From NCBI RefSeq assembly GCF_029542085.1, contig NZ_CP107036.1, positions 2,356,001 through 2,420,000 on the forward strand: 64,000 nucleotides of DNA, given 5' to 3'. Position numbers and translations under genes: made by a program. Source of the DNA: Sphingobacterium sp. ML3W. Its GTDB lineage: Bacteria; Bacteroidota; Bacteroidia; Sphingobacteriales; Sphingobacteriaceae. Positions 8,615 to 17,884 of this stretch are shown here, in pieces (position 1 is the first letter of the stretch; the number at the start of each line of letters is the position of its first letter). The notes below the pieces were generated by a model. That model was not told the origin of the DNA. It was given only the letters and a program-made list of their open reading frames with translations, and did not search any database.

Positions 8615-9916
8615 ATGAAAAAAAACACGCAGATAACCAACCTGAGTATAGAATCCGCTGGTTTACCTAAAGATCCAAAACTGGTCATTGCTGAATATAT
8701 ATGGAACGGCTTTGACGCAAGAGCTACCGAAGTCGATATTGCAATTGATAGCAACGAACTCGGTTATATAAACAGTATCAGCATCAGCGATAATGGAGAG
8801 GGAATCGTTTTCGATACACTACCCTACTCATTTGGTAATTTTCTCGATTCAGTAAAGAAAAATAGCATCAAGCGAAGCTCCTATACAAGAGGAAAGAAAG
8901 GAAAAGGTAGATTTTCCTTTTCACTATTTGCGACAAGAGCGATCTGGAATACAATTGTAAAAGAAGAAGGAGTTTTAAAATCATACCACATCCAAATTGA
9001 TAGGGACAGCAAAGAACAATATGACGTTAGCGAAAGTATTCTGGTAGAAAATCAGCAAACTGGAACCCGAGTGAGATTGGAGGGGGTTTTCGGGCTAAAT
9101 TCATCCCATTTGGAATCCCAAGAATTTATAGATTTCATGGCGCAGGAATTTGGTTGGTTTCTATACCTTAACCGCGATTTAGGTTATACAATACGAATTA
9201 ATGGAGTACAATTGATATATGATCATCTGATTCAAGAAACGGATCTTCTATCTTGGACTTTATATAGTCCTGAAGGTAATTCCTCCTATACTTTTCAGGT
9301 CAATTACATTCGTTGGAACCAACAGATCGGAGACCGCTATTACTATTATTTGCGCAATAGCGAAAAAAGAGAAGTGGCAAAAGTACTCAGTAGCTTTAAC
9401 AATAATGCAATAGATTTCCATCACTCGGTATATGTAACATCCAATTTTTTTGACACTTTTGAACTGGAAGATATCAGCATCTCCACAGACATAAATCTCT
9501 TCACTGGCAAAGACAAACAAGTTGTCTACCGTAATCTACTTGCTGAATTACGCGATTTTCTAGATCGTAAGCAGAAAAAATACATTCGTGAAAACGCTGT
9601 TGCTGTCAAACTCAGTGAATTGGAAAAGAAAGGATTTCTACCCCATTATGATCAAACAGAAAAAGACAGGAAAAGAAAAGAAACACTGCTCGCATTGGTT
9701 CAGGAAATCTATATCATAGATCCGCGCATCTTCTTTGGAGTCAAAACCGACCTGATCCGTACCTATTTAGGTTTCCTGGATCTCCTACTACAAACAGAGA
9801 AAAGTGCAGAGATCCTACCCATACTCGAAAAGGCAATTTCCTTATCTGACAAAGAGAGTAGCCGGATAAAACAGATACTAATACTTCCCAATAATCTCGA
9901 TACAGCAGCCATTTAA
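8615..9916 (+). CDS. GHKL ATPase of the MORC/MutL-like type, apparently C-terminally short
   Basis: The 433-residue protein begins with a Bergerat-fold ATPase: N-box E27-x3-N31 with D34 (AEYIWNGFDA), G1 box SDNGEGI (58-64), G2 box GKKGKGRFS (93-101) and a TGTRVRL strand near 149-155. Next comes a transducer-like region. This matches the prokaryotic MORC-related ATPases described near restriction-modification systems. Full relatives usually continue several hundred residues into a nuclease-like domain; here the frame stops after a helix typical of the middle of such proteins. The downstream bases contain no continuation in another frame. It could be a natural short version or a deletion product. 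Confidence 0.7.
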   Translation: MKKNTQITNLSIESAGLPKDPKLVIAEYIWNGFDARATEVDIAIDSNELGYINSISISDNGEGIVFDTLPYSFGNFLDSVKKNSIKRSSYTRGKKGKGRFSFSLFATRAIWNTIVKEEGVLKSYHIQIDRDSKEQYDVSESILVENQQTGTRVRLEGVFGLNSSHLESQEFIDFMAQEFGWFLYLNRDLGYTIRINGVQLIYDHLIQETDLLSWTLYSPEGNSSYTFQVNYIRWNQQIGDRYYYYLRNSEKREVAKVLSSFNNNAIDFHHSVYVTSNFFDTFELEDISISTDINLFTGKDKQVVYRNLLAELRDFLDRKQKKYIRENAVAVKLSELEKKGFLPHYDQTEKDRKRKETLLALVQEIYIIDPRIFFGVKTDLIRTYLGFLDLLLQTEKSAEILPILEKAISLSDKESSRIKQILILPNNLDTAAI

Positions 9917-9933
9917 GCGCATTTGAGGGATAT

Positions 9934-9969
9934 TTTTATTTAATGACTTTTATATGTCATTAAATAAAA
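9934..9969 (+). terminator. 14-bp stem-loop after the GHKL ATPase gene
   Basis: Arms 9934-9947 and 9956-9969 are perfectly complementary around an 8-nt AT loop, with A-rich sequence after it. It can terminate the ATPase transcript. Because it lies just ahead of the tetR gene it might also be an operator; the AT-rich stem favours weak termination. Confidence 0.5.
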
Positions 9970-9988
9970 TAAAAAGTTTGAATTTTGC

Positions 9989-10001
9989 TTAACACTGTTA
10001 A
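9989..10001. promoter_or_regulatory. Predicted TetR operator, copy 1
   Basis: TTAACACTGTTAA has a TTAAC-N3-GTTAA shape and lies 19 bp before the TetR start codon. Two more copies occur at 10656-10668 and 10748-10760 around the start of the efflux adaptor, so it is the likely site of autoregulation. Confidence 0.5.
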
Positions 10002-10020
10002 ATCATTTATGCATTAAAGC

Positions 10021-10620
10021 ATGGGTAGTAAAGAACGCATACAACGTATCAAAGATGAGAATAGAACTAATATTCTCGACGCCGCTCTTCAAATCGTGAA
10101 AGAAGAGGGATGGCAGGCATTGAGCATGCGTAAAATCGCGGATATCATTGAGTATACCGCACCCATGATTTATGAGTATTTCGCAAATAAAGATGCAATT
10201 TTAAATGAGCTCGCTAACCAAGGTTATCTCTTACTTGCCAAAAAAGTCAGACAAGCCAAATCAACTCAAACCGACTTGGAGAAACAATTGGAAGCGATGT
10301 GGTTCAGTTATTGGGATTTTGCATTCGAGGAGCGCGAATTGTACCAACTCATGTTTGGCGTTGGAACAGCCTGCTGTGGGTTTGAAAAGACTTATAAGTG
10401 TGCGGAATCTCATGGTAGAATGATCAGTGATGTGATTCGTGAGATCATGAAGGATAAAAACCCATCGGAAGATTTGATCTGTAGAAAATATTTTACATAC
10501 TGGTCAATTATACATGGGCTAATATCAATCAACTTAGTTAACCAGGGTAATGGTGAAAATACCAACCAAGAGGTTCTAAAAGATGCAATCTACGGTATCA
10601 CCCGCTCGCTTACTGACTAA
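10021..10620 (+). CDS. TetR/AcrR family repressor of the first RND operon
   Basis: A 199-residue regulator. The N-terminal HTH is clear: ILDAALQIVKEEGWQALSM, then RKIADIIEY, and the signature MIYEYFANKDAIL. The C-terminal ligand domain is helical. It is directly upstream of the adaptor-pump-outer membrane factor genes on the same strand with a 78-bp space, and repeated TTAAC-N3-GTTAA sites flank it. By family knowledge such proteins repress adjacent pump genes until a pump substrate binds; the link is inferred from position. Confidence 0.88.
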   Translation: MGSKERIQRIKDENRTNILDAALQIVKEEGWQALSMRKIADIIEYTAPMIYEYFANKDAILNELANQGYLLLAKKVRQAKSTQTDLEKQLEAMWFSYWDFAFEERELYQLMFGVGTACCGFEKTYKCAESHGRMISDVIREIMKDKNPSEDLICRKYFTYWSIIHGLISINLVNQGNGENTNQEVLKDAIYGITRSLTD

Positions 10621-10655
10621 ATTTTTTTACACCAGAAAATACAACGTTAAAAAAT

Positions 10656-10668
10656 CTAACACCGTTAA
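10656..10668. promoter_or_regulatory. Predicted TetR operator, copy 2
   Basis: CTAACACCGTTAA differs at two positions from copy 1 and lies 30 bp before the adaptor start codon, the expected place for blocking transcription of the efflux genes. An ACGTTAA half site lies 10 bases ahead of it. Confidence 0.45.
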
Positions 10669-10698
10669 ATACACCACAACTTCAATTTTTAATATCAC

Positions 10699-11895
10699 AT
10701 GAAAACAAATGTATCACCAAGTCTTAAGAAGATTTACATTCCAGCACTTAACAGTGTTAAACGAATTAATATCGTAAAGACCGCATATGTGCTTAGTGCA
10801 ATCTTTTTATACAGCTGTTCAACAGGAACCAGCAAACCTATTGATCCTCCTCCTGTTAGCCTACCTGTTGTTGCCATCGAAAATGGTAACGAGACAGTTT
10901 ATCAGGAATATCCAGCAACAATAGAAGCTTCGGCGAATATCGAGATCAGACCTCAGGTTGAGGGGATTTTGGAGCAGATCTTTGTCGATGAGGGTGCGAA
11001 AGTCAGTAAAGGACAGGCGCTTTTTAAAATTAATGACCGGCCATATCAAGAGCAATTGAATCAGGCCAAAGCCAATTTATTAGCTGCAAAAGCTGCGTTG
11101 GAAAACGCCGAGCTGGAAGTTGAGAAAAAAACAAAATTAGTCAATACCAAAGTATTGACTGACTTTCAATTAAAGACAGCGATCAGTGCGCGTAATGCCG
11201 CTAAAGCGAATGTTCAATTGGCAGCATCTGCTGTGGAAACTGCTAAAATCAATGTAGGTTATACACTGATCCGTGCTTCGGCAGAGGGGTATATCGGGAG
11301 ACTACAACGGAAACAAGGAAGTTTAGTAGGGCCAGCAGATCCGCAACCTTTAACTGCACTGTCAAATGTCAGAGATCTTCACGTCTATTTCTCATTGGGA
11401 GAAAATGATTTTATTGCTTTCAAAAATAATACGGAAGGCAATAATCTTCAACAAAAATTGAACAACCTCCCGCCGATCAGTTTAGTGCTTTCCGATCAGA
11501 CAATCTATGATCAAAAAGGAAAAATAGATATGGTGGATGGTCAGTTTGACAAAAACACAGGCGCGATTACCTTACGCGCGACATTCAGTAATCCTGAAGG
11601 AGTTTTGCGTAATGGAAATACCGGCCGTGTCAGACTCCAAAAGAAATACGATCAGGCTTTATTGGTACCACAACTTGCGACACTTGAAATGCAGGACAAG
11701 ATCTTTGTTTATACAGTTGGCAAGGAAAACAAAGTCGTTCAACAACCTATCACTGTCATTGGAAAAAGTGGTTCAAACTATCTCGTAAGCAAGGGTGTCA
11801 GTGCCGGAGATCGCATTGTTTACAAGGGTATTGATTTACTTCAAGATGGTCAAAAAATAACACCACAAGCTTTATCAAAAGACAGCATCAATTAA
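10699..11895 (+). CDS. RND efflux periplasmic adaptor lipoprotein (system 1)
   Basis: A 398-residue membrane fusion protein of the AcrA/MexA (HlyD) family. After the lipobox cysteine (LYSC, about residue 40) come the lipoyl half-motif (IEIRPQVEGILEQIFV), a coiled-coil hairpin with repeated A/K/N residues (about 110-175), the second half (GYTLIRASAEGYIGRL), a beta-barrel and a membrane-proximal domain. The N-terminal region before the lipobox is unusually long, about 27 extra residues, but no better start codon is present. It links the inner-membrane pump to the outer-membrane factor. A third operator-like palindrome lies inside its first codons. Confidence 0.9.
   Translation: MKTNVSPSLKKIYIPALNSVKRINIVKTAYVLSAIFLYSCSTGTSKPIDPPPVSLPVVAIENGNETVYQEYPATIEASANIEIRPQVEGILEQIFVDEGAKVSKGQALFKINDRPYQEQLNQAKANLLAAKAALENAELEVEKKTKLVNTKVLTDFQLKTAISARNAAKANVQLAASAVETAKINVGYTLIRASAEGYIGRLQRKQGSLVGPADPQPLTALSNVRDLHVYFSLGENDFIAFKNNTEGNNLQQKLNNLPPISLVLSDQTIYDQKGKIDMVDGQFDKNTGAITLRATFSNPEGVLRNGNTGRVRLQKKYDQALLVPQLATLEMQDKIFVYTVGKENKVVQQPITVIGKSGSNYLVSKGVSAGDRIVYKGIDLLQDGQKITPQALSKDSIN
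10748..10760. promoter_or_regulatory. Predicted TetR operator, copy 3 (inside the adaptor gene)
   Basis: TTAACAGTGTTAA has the same arms as copy 1, but lies about 50 bases into the adaptor coding sequence, in the stretch that encodes its odd N-terminal extension. Binding here would act as a roadblock. Confidence 0.4.
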
Positions 11896-11914
11896 TATTA
11901 TAAACGACAAACTT

Positions 11915-14900
11915 ATGCTTAAGAAATTTATAGAAAGGCCTGTACTTGCCACTGTCATTTCCATATTACTTGTAATATTGGGGGTGATCGGTATCCTAAA
12001 GCTGCCCTTACAGCAGTTTCCCGATATTGCCCCACCAGCAGTACAGGTAACAGCATTATATCCTGGCGCAAATGCCGAAACGGTACTTCGTGCCGTGGCC
12101 CCCTCTTTGGAGGAATCCATCAATGGTGTCGAAAACATGAGCTATATGAGCTCTACCGCCAGTAACGACGGTTCATTGATGATTACGGTATATTTTAAAC
12201 TAGGCACTGATCCGGATCAAGCTGCTGTCAATGTGCAGAATCGTGTTGCACAGGCCACCAGCCAACTTCCTTCCGAAGTTGTTCAGGCCGGAATTACAAC
12301 AGCCAAGCAACAAAATAGCTTGATCATGGTATTGGATCTATATACTGAGGATGAAGGTAAATATGACCAAACGTTTATTACCAACTACGCACAGATCAAT
12401 ATTATTCCGGAGCTGAAACGTATCCCCGGAGTGGGACAAGCATCGGTTTTTGGCGGTAGTAAAGATTACTCCATGCGTGTATGGCTTAATCCAAACCAAA
12501 TGGCTGCTTACAAACTGACTCCTGAGGAGGTAACGGCAGCTATTCAGGATAAAAACGTAGAAGCCGCTCCCGGAAAATTTGGAGAAAGTAGCCGTGAAGC
12601 TTTTGAATTTGTCATTAAGTATAAAGGTAAACTTAATCAGCCGAGCGATTATGAAAATATCATTATCCGCTCAAACACAGACGGTTCTGTATTAAAACTG
12701 AAAGATGTAGCTCGTGTTGAGTTAGGATCTTATACTTATGCCAGTAAGACCCGCATCAATGGAAAAGCTGGTCTCAACATCGGTGTAATGCAATTAGCGG
12801 GATCCAATGCAAATGAAATTCAGATTGCCATACAGGAGTTTATGAAAAAAGCTTCGTTAAGCTTTCCAAAAGGTGTAAAATATCTCGTTTTATATAACAC
12901 TAAAGATGCGCTCGACCAATCCATTGATCAAGTTAAACACACGTTGATCGAAGCATTTATTCTGGTCTTTTTAGTTGTTTTCCTATTTCTTCAGGATTTT
13001 AGATCAACACTGATACCGGCCATTGCTGTACCAGTGGCAATTGTGGGAACATTTTTCTTTATGCAGCTTTTTGGCTTCTCCATCAATCTATTGACCTTAT
13101 TTGCGCTTGTACTGGCAATCGGTATCGTCGTGGATGATGCGATCGTGGTGGTCGAGGCCGTACACGCCAAAATGGAGCATAATAATCTCCCACCCAAATT
13201 AGCAACGACCTCTGCCATGAGTGAGATCACGGGAGCCATTATCTCCATTACCCTTGTCATGTCTGCGGTCTTCCTCCCTATTGGTTTTATGGAAGGTTCG
13301 ACAGGAGTTTTCTATCGACAATTTGCCTTTACATTGGCCATAGCAATTGTGATTTCGGCGATCAATGCACTGACATTAAGTCCGGCGCTCTGTGCCCTAT
13401 TTTTAAAACCTACGCACCATAACCACGACGAGACCAAGAAACTTAATTTCAAAGAACGTTTCTTCACAGGATTCAATGTTGGTTTTGACCGCCTGACCAA
13501 AAACTATTTAGGCAGCTTACGTTTTCTGGTCCGTTACAAATGGGTAGCTTTTGCAGGCTTAGGTATCACCTTGTTGTTGACAATTTTTATGATTCGTCGT
13601 ACACCAACAGGATTTATCCCTTCCGAAGACCAAGGTTTTATTGCTATATCATTTTCTATGCCAGCCGGTGCCTCTTTGGATCGGACTTCGGAAGCATTAG
13701 CTGAAGCTGAAAAGCAACTTCAACATGCTGACTTCACCAAGACACTAAACGTTTTGGCTGGTTTTAATATTTTAACGCAATCAACCAGTCCATCAGCAGG
13801 TGTAGCATTTATTTTGCTGAAACCACATGAAGAACGTGGCAGTATCAAGGACATCAACGCTATTATGGCCGATGTGAACCAACGTTTAGCAAGTATCAAG
13901 GGCGCCAACTTCTTCGTGTTTACCTTCCCTACAGTCCCTGGATTTAGTAACGTGGATGGTCTCGATATGGTTCTTCAAGATCGGACAGGTGGACAACTTG
14001 GTAAATTCAGCACAATAGGTCAAGGGTTCATAGGAGAACTCATGAAGCGTCCTGAAATCATGATGGCCTTTACAACCTTCAAAGCCGACTACCCGCAGTA
14101 CGAGCTACAAGTGGATGACATCAAAGCCGAACAACTTGGTGTAAGTACCAAAAGTATCTTACAAACCATGCAAGCTTATTTTGGTAGTGCGCAGGCGTCA
14201 GATTTTAATCGATTCGGAAAGTACTATCGTGTTATGGTCCAAGCGGATGCAAAAGATCGTAGCGAACCAACTTCTATGGACGGAATCTTTGTTAAAAACA
14301 GATTAGGCGACATGGTACCGATCAATACATTGGTTAAATTAGAGCGTGTCTATGGTCCCGAAACGGCTTCACGTTACAATCTATTCAATTCGATCGGAAT
14401 AAATGCAATCCCAAAACCTGGCTATAGCTCAGGAGATGCAATCCGGGCCGTGGAAGAAGTGGCCAAACAGCATTTGCCAACTGGATTCACCTATGAATTT
14501 TCGGGTATGACGAAAGAAGAAATTGTCTCCGGAGGTCAGTCTACGCTTATTTTTATTCTCTGTTTGATCTTCGTTTACTTCCTTCTCGCGGCACAATATG
14601 AGAGCTACATTATCCCATTAGCCGTTATACTCTCTATTCCAACAGGTATATTTGGTGTCTTTGCAGCAATTAGCCTCACCGATACTGCCAATAATATTTA
14701 CGTTCAGGTAGCGTTAGTCATGTTGATCGGGTTACTGGCGAAGAATGCTATTTTAATTGTCGAATTTGCCATTCAAGGTCGAAAACAAGGGCTTTCGATA
14801 CCAAGCGCTGCGCTTAAAGCAGCACGCTTACGTCTGAGACCTATTATCATGACATCATTGGCTTTCATTGTAGGTATGATTCCTATGATGAGCGCAGTGG

Positions 14901-15103
14901 GTCCCTCGGCACAAGGTAATCACTCGATCAGTATTGCAGCAGCAGGAGGAATGCTTAGTGGGGTTGTGTTAGGGCTTTTTATCATTCCCATCCTATTTAT
15001 CGTATTCCAGTTTATACAAGAGAAAGTAAGTGGCGCGCCAAAAGAAAAACAACTGGAGAATGAGCACATTTCTTTGGAAATTCCTGTGCATACAAATAAT
15101 TAA
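11915..15103 (+). CDS. RND multidrug efflux pump, HAE1 family (system 1)
   Basis: A 1062-residue inner-membrane pump of the AcrB type. It begins MLKKFIERPVLATVIS, as family members do, has 12 predicted membrane helices and two large periplasmic loops. The proton-relay residues are visible: two aspartates in GIVVDDAIVVVEAV (TM4) and lysine in LAKNAILIVEF (TM10). It forms trimers and exports hydrophobic drugs or solvents using the proton gradient. It follows the adaptor gene by 19 bp and precedes the outer-membrane factor by 6 bp. Substrates are not predictable. Confidence 0.95.
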   Translation: MLKKFIERPVLATVISILLVILGVIGILKLPLQQFPDIAPPAVQVTALYPGANAETVLRAVAPSLEESINGVENMSYMSSTASNDGSLMITVYFKLGTDPDQAAVNVQNRVAQATSQLPSEVVQAGITTAKQQNSLIMVLDLYTEDEGKYDQTFITNYAQINIIPELKRIPGVGQASVFGGSKDYSMRVWLNPNQMAAYKLTPEEVTAAIQDKNVEAAPGKFGESSREAFEFVIKYKGKLNQPSDYENIIIRSNTDGSVLKLKDVARVELGSYTYASKTRINGKAGLNIGVMQLAGSNANEIQIAIQEFMKKASLSFPKGVKYLVLYNTKDALDQSIDQVKHTLIEAFILVFLVVFLFLQDFRSTLIPAIAVPVAIVGTFFFMQLFGFSINLLTLFALVLAIGIVVDDAIVVVEAVHAKMEHNNLPPKLATTSAMSEITGAIISITLVMSAVFLPIGFMEGSTGVFYRQFAFTLAIAIVISAINALTLSPALCALFLKPTHHNHDETKKLNFKERFFTGFNVGFDRLTKNYLGSLRFLVRYKWVAFAGLGITLLLTIFMIRRTPTGFIPSEDQGFIAISFSMPAGASLDRTSEALAEAEKQLQHADFTKTLNVLAGFNILTQSTSPSAGVAFILLKPHEERGSIKDINAIMADVNQRLASIKGANFFVFTFPTVPGFSNVDGLDMVLQDRTGGQLGKFSTIGQGFIGELMKRPEIMMAFTTFKADYPQYELQVDDIKAEQLGVSTKSILQTMQAYFGSAQASDFNRFGKYYRVMVQADAKDRSEPTSMDGIFVKNRLGDMVPINTLVKLERVYGPETASRYNLFNSIGINAIPKPGYSSGDAIRAVEEVAKQHLPTGFTYEFSGMTKEEIVSGGQSTLIFILCLIFVYFLLAAQYESYIIPLAVILSIPTGIFGVFAAISLTDTANNIYVQVALVMLIGLLAKNAILIVEFAIQGRKQGLSIPSAALKAARLRLRPIIMTSLAFIVGMIPMMSAVGPSAQGNHSISIAAAGGMLSGVVLGLFIIPILFIVFQFIQEKVSGAPKEKQLENEHISLEIPVHTNN

Positions 15104-15109
15104 CAAACA

Positions 15110-16555
15110 ATGACAACATCGAAATATATGAATAGAAAAGTAAAACTACTGACGGTTTTCATTTTATCCTTTGTCGCGTGGTCTTGTAAAACAGACAAAC
15201 TGGTTAGCAATAAACATCTTGCACCCACTCTGCCTGAACAATATCGTGATCAGGGAAAAGCAGCACAGGAAAACAATATTGGTTCTATTCCATGGCGTGA
15301 TTTCTTTAAGGATCGCGTCTTACAAAGCTTGATCGACAGCGCAATACAACATAACCTGGACATGCAATTGGCGCTGAAAAATATAGAGTCATCTCAACTG
15401 AGCTTGAAGCAGGCAAAAGCGGGCTATCTTCCCACAGCACAGTTGCAGGTCAGAGGAAATAGTACCAACCCATCCAATAATAGCATGAACGGATTGAGCT
15501 TGAATCAATTTTTAAAACAGCATCACGTTGAAGACTATACAGCATCTATTGGTTTATCCTGGGAGGCTGATTTATGGGGAAAAATCAAGAATCAAAATGT
15601 GGCAGCCTTGGCTTCTTACCTGCAAACTGAAGAAGCAAAAAAAGTGATACAAACCCAATTGATTGCCCAAGTGGCGCAAGGTTATTATCAACTTTTGATG
15701 CTCTATCAATTACGGGATATCGCACAACAAAATTTACAGCTGAGCGATACCACGCTCCGTATTGTCAAACAACAATATGAAGTTGGTGATATTACCTTGC
15801 TTGCTTTGGAGCAAGTGGATGCGCAACGTTTATCCGCTGCTGCGCTTATCCCTGATTTTGAACAACAGATTCATCTTCAAGAAAATGCGATCCAAATTCT
15901 CAGTGGTAAACTCCCCGCAGAAATCAAAACACAGGAACAATTGGTCAACGTTCGTTTTCCTGAAGATCTTGCAACAGGAATACCAGCAGATTTATTAAGC
16001 CATCGCCCTGATGTTAAACAAGCGGAGCTTGCTGTTACCGCTTCTCAGGCCTATCAAAAATCTGCTAAAGCAAGAATGTACCCTTCGCTGGTCATTAGTG
16101 CTGAGGCAGGTGTCAATGCATTTAAAGCAAGTAATTGGTTTAATCTGCCTGCATCTTTATTTGGTGCAATCACAGGGAGTATTACACAGCCTATTTTTCA
16201 GCGTAGAGAGCTGAAAACGCAATATGAGCTCGCCCGCATAGAACAAGAGAAGAATGTTATGATTTTCAAGCAAAAAGTCATATCAGCTGCTGGAGAAGTT
16301 TCCGATGCCCTGATTTCAATCCAAAAATTGAAGGAAAAACAACAGATTACGTTGGATAGAACTACTCGTTTAAAAGAGGCTACAAAACATGCCAACCTTC
16401 TCTTTGAAACTGGTATGGCAACTTATCTGGAAGTAATCACCGCTCAAAGCAATATATTACAGAGCGAACTTGAGCTGGCTCAAGTGAAGAAAGCGGAACT
16501 TTCGGCTGTAGTAGATCTTTATCGCTCCTTGGGTGGTGGATGGAGCAATAACTAA
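15110..16555 (+). CDS. RND outer-membrane factor lipoprotein (system 1)
   Basis: A 481-residue NodT/OprM-type TolC family protein. The N-terminus is a lipoprotein signal (VAWSC, residue about 26). Two repeats of the outer-membrane efflux protein domain follow; typical segments are DLLSHRPDVKQAELAVTASQ, the TGSITQPIF loop and the closing DLYRSLGGGW. It forms the trimeric outer-membrane duct. The start at 15110 is chosen; one at 15128 is also possible. A good terminator follows at 16601. Confidence 0.92.
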   Translation: MTTSKYMNRKVKLLTVFILSFVAWSCKTDKLVSNKHLAPTLPEQYRDQGKAAQENNIGSIPWRDFFKDRVLQSLIDSAIQHNLDMQLALKNIESSQLSLKQAKAGYLPTAQLQVRGNSTNPSNNSMNGLSLNQFLKQHHVEDYTASIGLSWEADLWGKIKNQNVAALASYLQTEEAKKVIQTQLIAQVAQGYYQLLMLYQLRDIAQQNLQLSDTTLRIVKQQYEVGDITLLALEQVDAQRLSAAALIPDFEQQIHLQENAIQILSGKLPAEIKTQEQLVNVRFPEDLATGIPADLLSHRPDVKQAELAVTASQAYQKSAKARMYPSLVISAEAGVNAFKASNWFNLPASLFGAITGSITQPIFQRRELKTQYELARIEQEKNVMIFKQKVISAAGEVSDALISIQKLKEKQQITLDRTTRLKEATKHANLLFETGMATYLEVITAQSNILQSELELAQVKKAELSAVVDLYRSLGGGWSNN

Positions 16556-16600
16556 TTTTAAAGATTTGCAATTTTTCTAATTTTATATCACATATCTGGG

Positions 16601-16636
16601 AGACAGGGGACCGCGAGGGTCTCCTGTCTTATTTTA
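16601..16636 (+). terminator. Terminator of RND operon 1
   Basis: Arms 16601-16612 and 16618-16629 form a 12-bp stem with one G-T wobble and a 5-nt loop, followed by a T-rich stretch. Confidence 0.7.
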
Positions 16637-16657
16637 TAGCAACAACCTTCAACAATG

Positions 16658-16707
16658 CCCCCCCCCCGCTCATTGGATTCTTCCTACTCCTACTCCTACT
16701 CCTACTC
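16658..16707. repeat. C10 tract and CCTACT hexamer repeat in an intergenic region
   Basis: Ten C residues at 16658-16667 are followed, 15 bp later, by four tandem copies of CCTACT (16683-16706). They lie 170-220 bp before the DUF4822 lipoprotein start, in the 319-bp space after the first RND operon. Such tracts can slip during replication. The rest of that space shows only the terminator and a TACTTTTG promoter-like box at 16844-16851. Confidence 0.7.
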
Positions 16708-16874
16708 TTAGCCAGCCCCCTTTAAGCATCAAAACAATAAAATAGGCGCCCTTTTTAAAAAATCATGTCTGTCACTATAGTCATTGTTATAAATCCTTCA
16801 AACCTTGGAATAAAAGGAACAAATACAGCAGCCATAATGCGATTACTTTTGTGAAACAATAAATTTAATAGACT

Positions 16875-17357
16875 ATGAGAGATTTAAAAAAGGTTGCATT
16901 GGTATGTTGTATTGCCATTTGTACTTTACTGGTTATGAGCTGCAGTAAGGATGATGAAGTTACACCAGAGCCTCAGCTCACCCCGAGCGAAGTATTGGCT
17001 AGTACCGCTTGGGAAACAACAAGCGCCAAAAATAACAAAGGTGAAAATGTGGTATTGACAGATGCCAATGTCTCAAATTTTGTAGGTTTTGCCTACTTCA
17101 AATCCGATGGTACCTTTACCATGTTCAATCTTGACGACTCTCCCAAAATGCGTGGAGACTGGTCTGTTTCAGCAGATGGTAAAACACGGACTATCGTTGC
17201 CAAAAATGCAGCAGGAGAAACACTTTTCACACGTGTAGTTGATATAACGGTATTAACAAAAAACGAATTTACATACCGGATCTATCCAAACAACGACAAT
17301 AAAACCGTTTATTTCGATATTATCCATACACCTACAACACACAAAGAGCCGAAATAA
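16875..17357 (+). CDS. DUF4822 lipoprotein
   Basis: A 160-residue exported lipoprotein: the signal ends at LLVMSCSKDDE with the lipobox cysteine near residue 23, and the acidic residues after it fit surface export signals seen in Bacteroidota lipoproteins. The mature domain matches DUF4822 by its order of segments (LASTAWETTSAKNNKGENV, FAYFKSDGTF, RGDWSVSADGKTR, YRIYPNN). The function is unknown. A TAnnTTTG-type box at 16844 fits a promoter with a short leader. A clear terminator follows. Confidence 0.8.
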   Translation: MRDLKKVALVCCIAICTLLVMSCSKDDEVTPEPQLTPSEVLASTAWETTSAKNNKGENVVLTDANVSNFVGFAYFKSDGTFTMFNLDDSPKMRGDWSVSADGKTRTIVAKNAAGETLFTRVVDITVLTKNEFTYRIYPNNDNKTVYFDIIHTPTTHKEPK

Positions 17358-17406
17358 CTAACTGGCACTATTGAATTATATAGAGGCATAATCTCCTCTT
17401 AAACCT

Positions 17407-17449
17407 TAAGGATTGACAAAATGAAACGTTGTCAATCCTTATCTTTTTT
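17407..17449 (+). terminator. Rho-independent terminator after the DUF4822 gene
   Basis: Arms 17407-17419 and 17429-17441 give a perfect 13-bp stem with a 9-nt loop, followed by a T-rich tail. The 430 bp beyond it up to the sensor kinase gene hold no gene that I can support; the direct repeats at 17779-17811 are the notable signal. Confidence 0.85.
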
Positions 17450-17778
17450 AGTGAAACGCTCAACACTTTTTTTAGATTATTTCAATATCAATTGAGAAAA
17501 TCATTAAATTCTTAGATAACGTAATAACCGAAAACTCTAATATTGAGATTATAGACAATGTCCACATACATTTTCATTTACAGGCGAAATAATCCTGACA
17601 CAATTTAAATGAAATAGCATTGCCCTAAAATACATTAATTTTGATAGCAGTCAGTTTAAGAAAAATAATGGATTAAATACCTTTATTTTGATTGCAAAAC
17701 AGAAGAGAATTCCTTATATTATAATTAAGGACAGAGATCAGAAGATTTAAGCAATATACGACTGGGGTATACCAAAGT

Positions 17779-17811
17779 GATATTTCAGCTTGCTCTTTGT
17801 ACGTTTCAGAA
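17779..17811. promoter_or_regulatory. Predicted LytTR-binding direct repeats upstream of the sensor kinase
   Basis: GATATTTCAGCT and TACGTTTCAGAA start exactly 21 bp apart, sharing TTTCAG. Direct repeats with this period are what LytTR domains bind. They lie about 75 bp before the sensor kinase gene, so autoregulation is suggested. A related pair is at 19888-19920. Confidence 0.4.
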
Positions 17812-17884
17812 TAAATTTGTGATTCAATCCTTAAACGAATTGCGAAATTTGTAGTGATTTAATAGCTATATACAAGTAAAACGA

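Noticed and set aside
16683..16707. Possible CRISPR-like array
   Set aside because: It is a simple hexamer tandem repeat without spacers.
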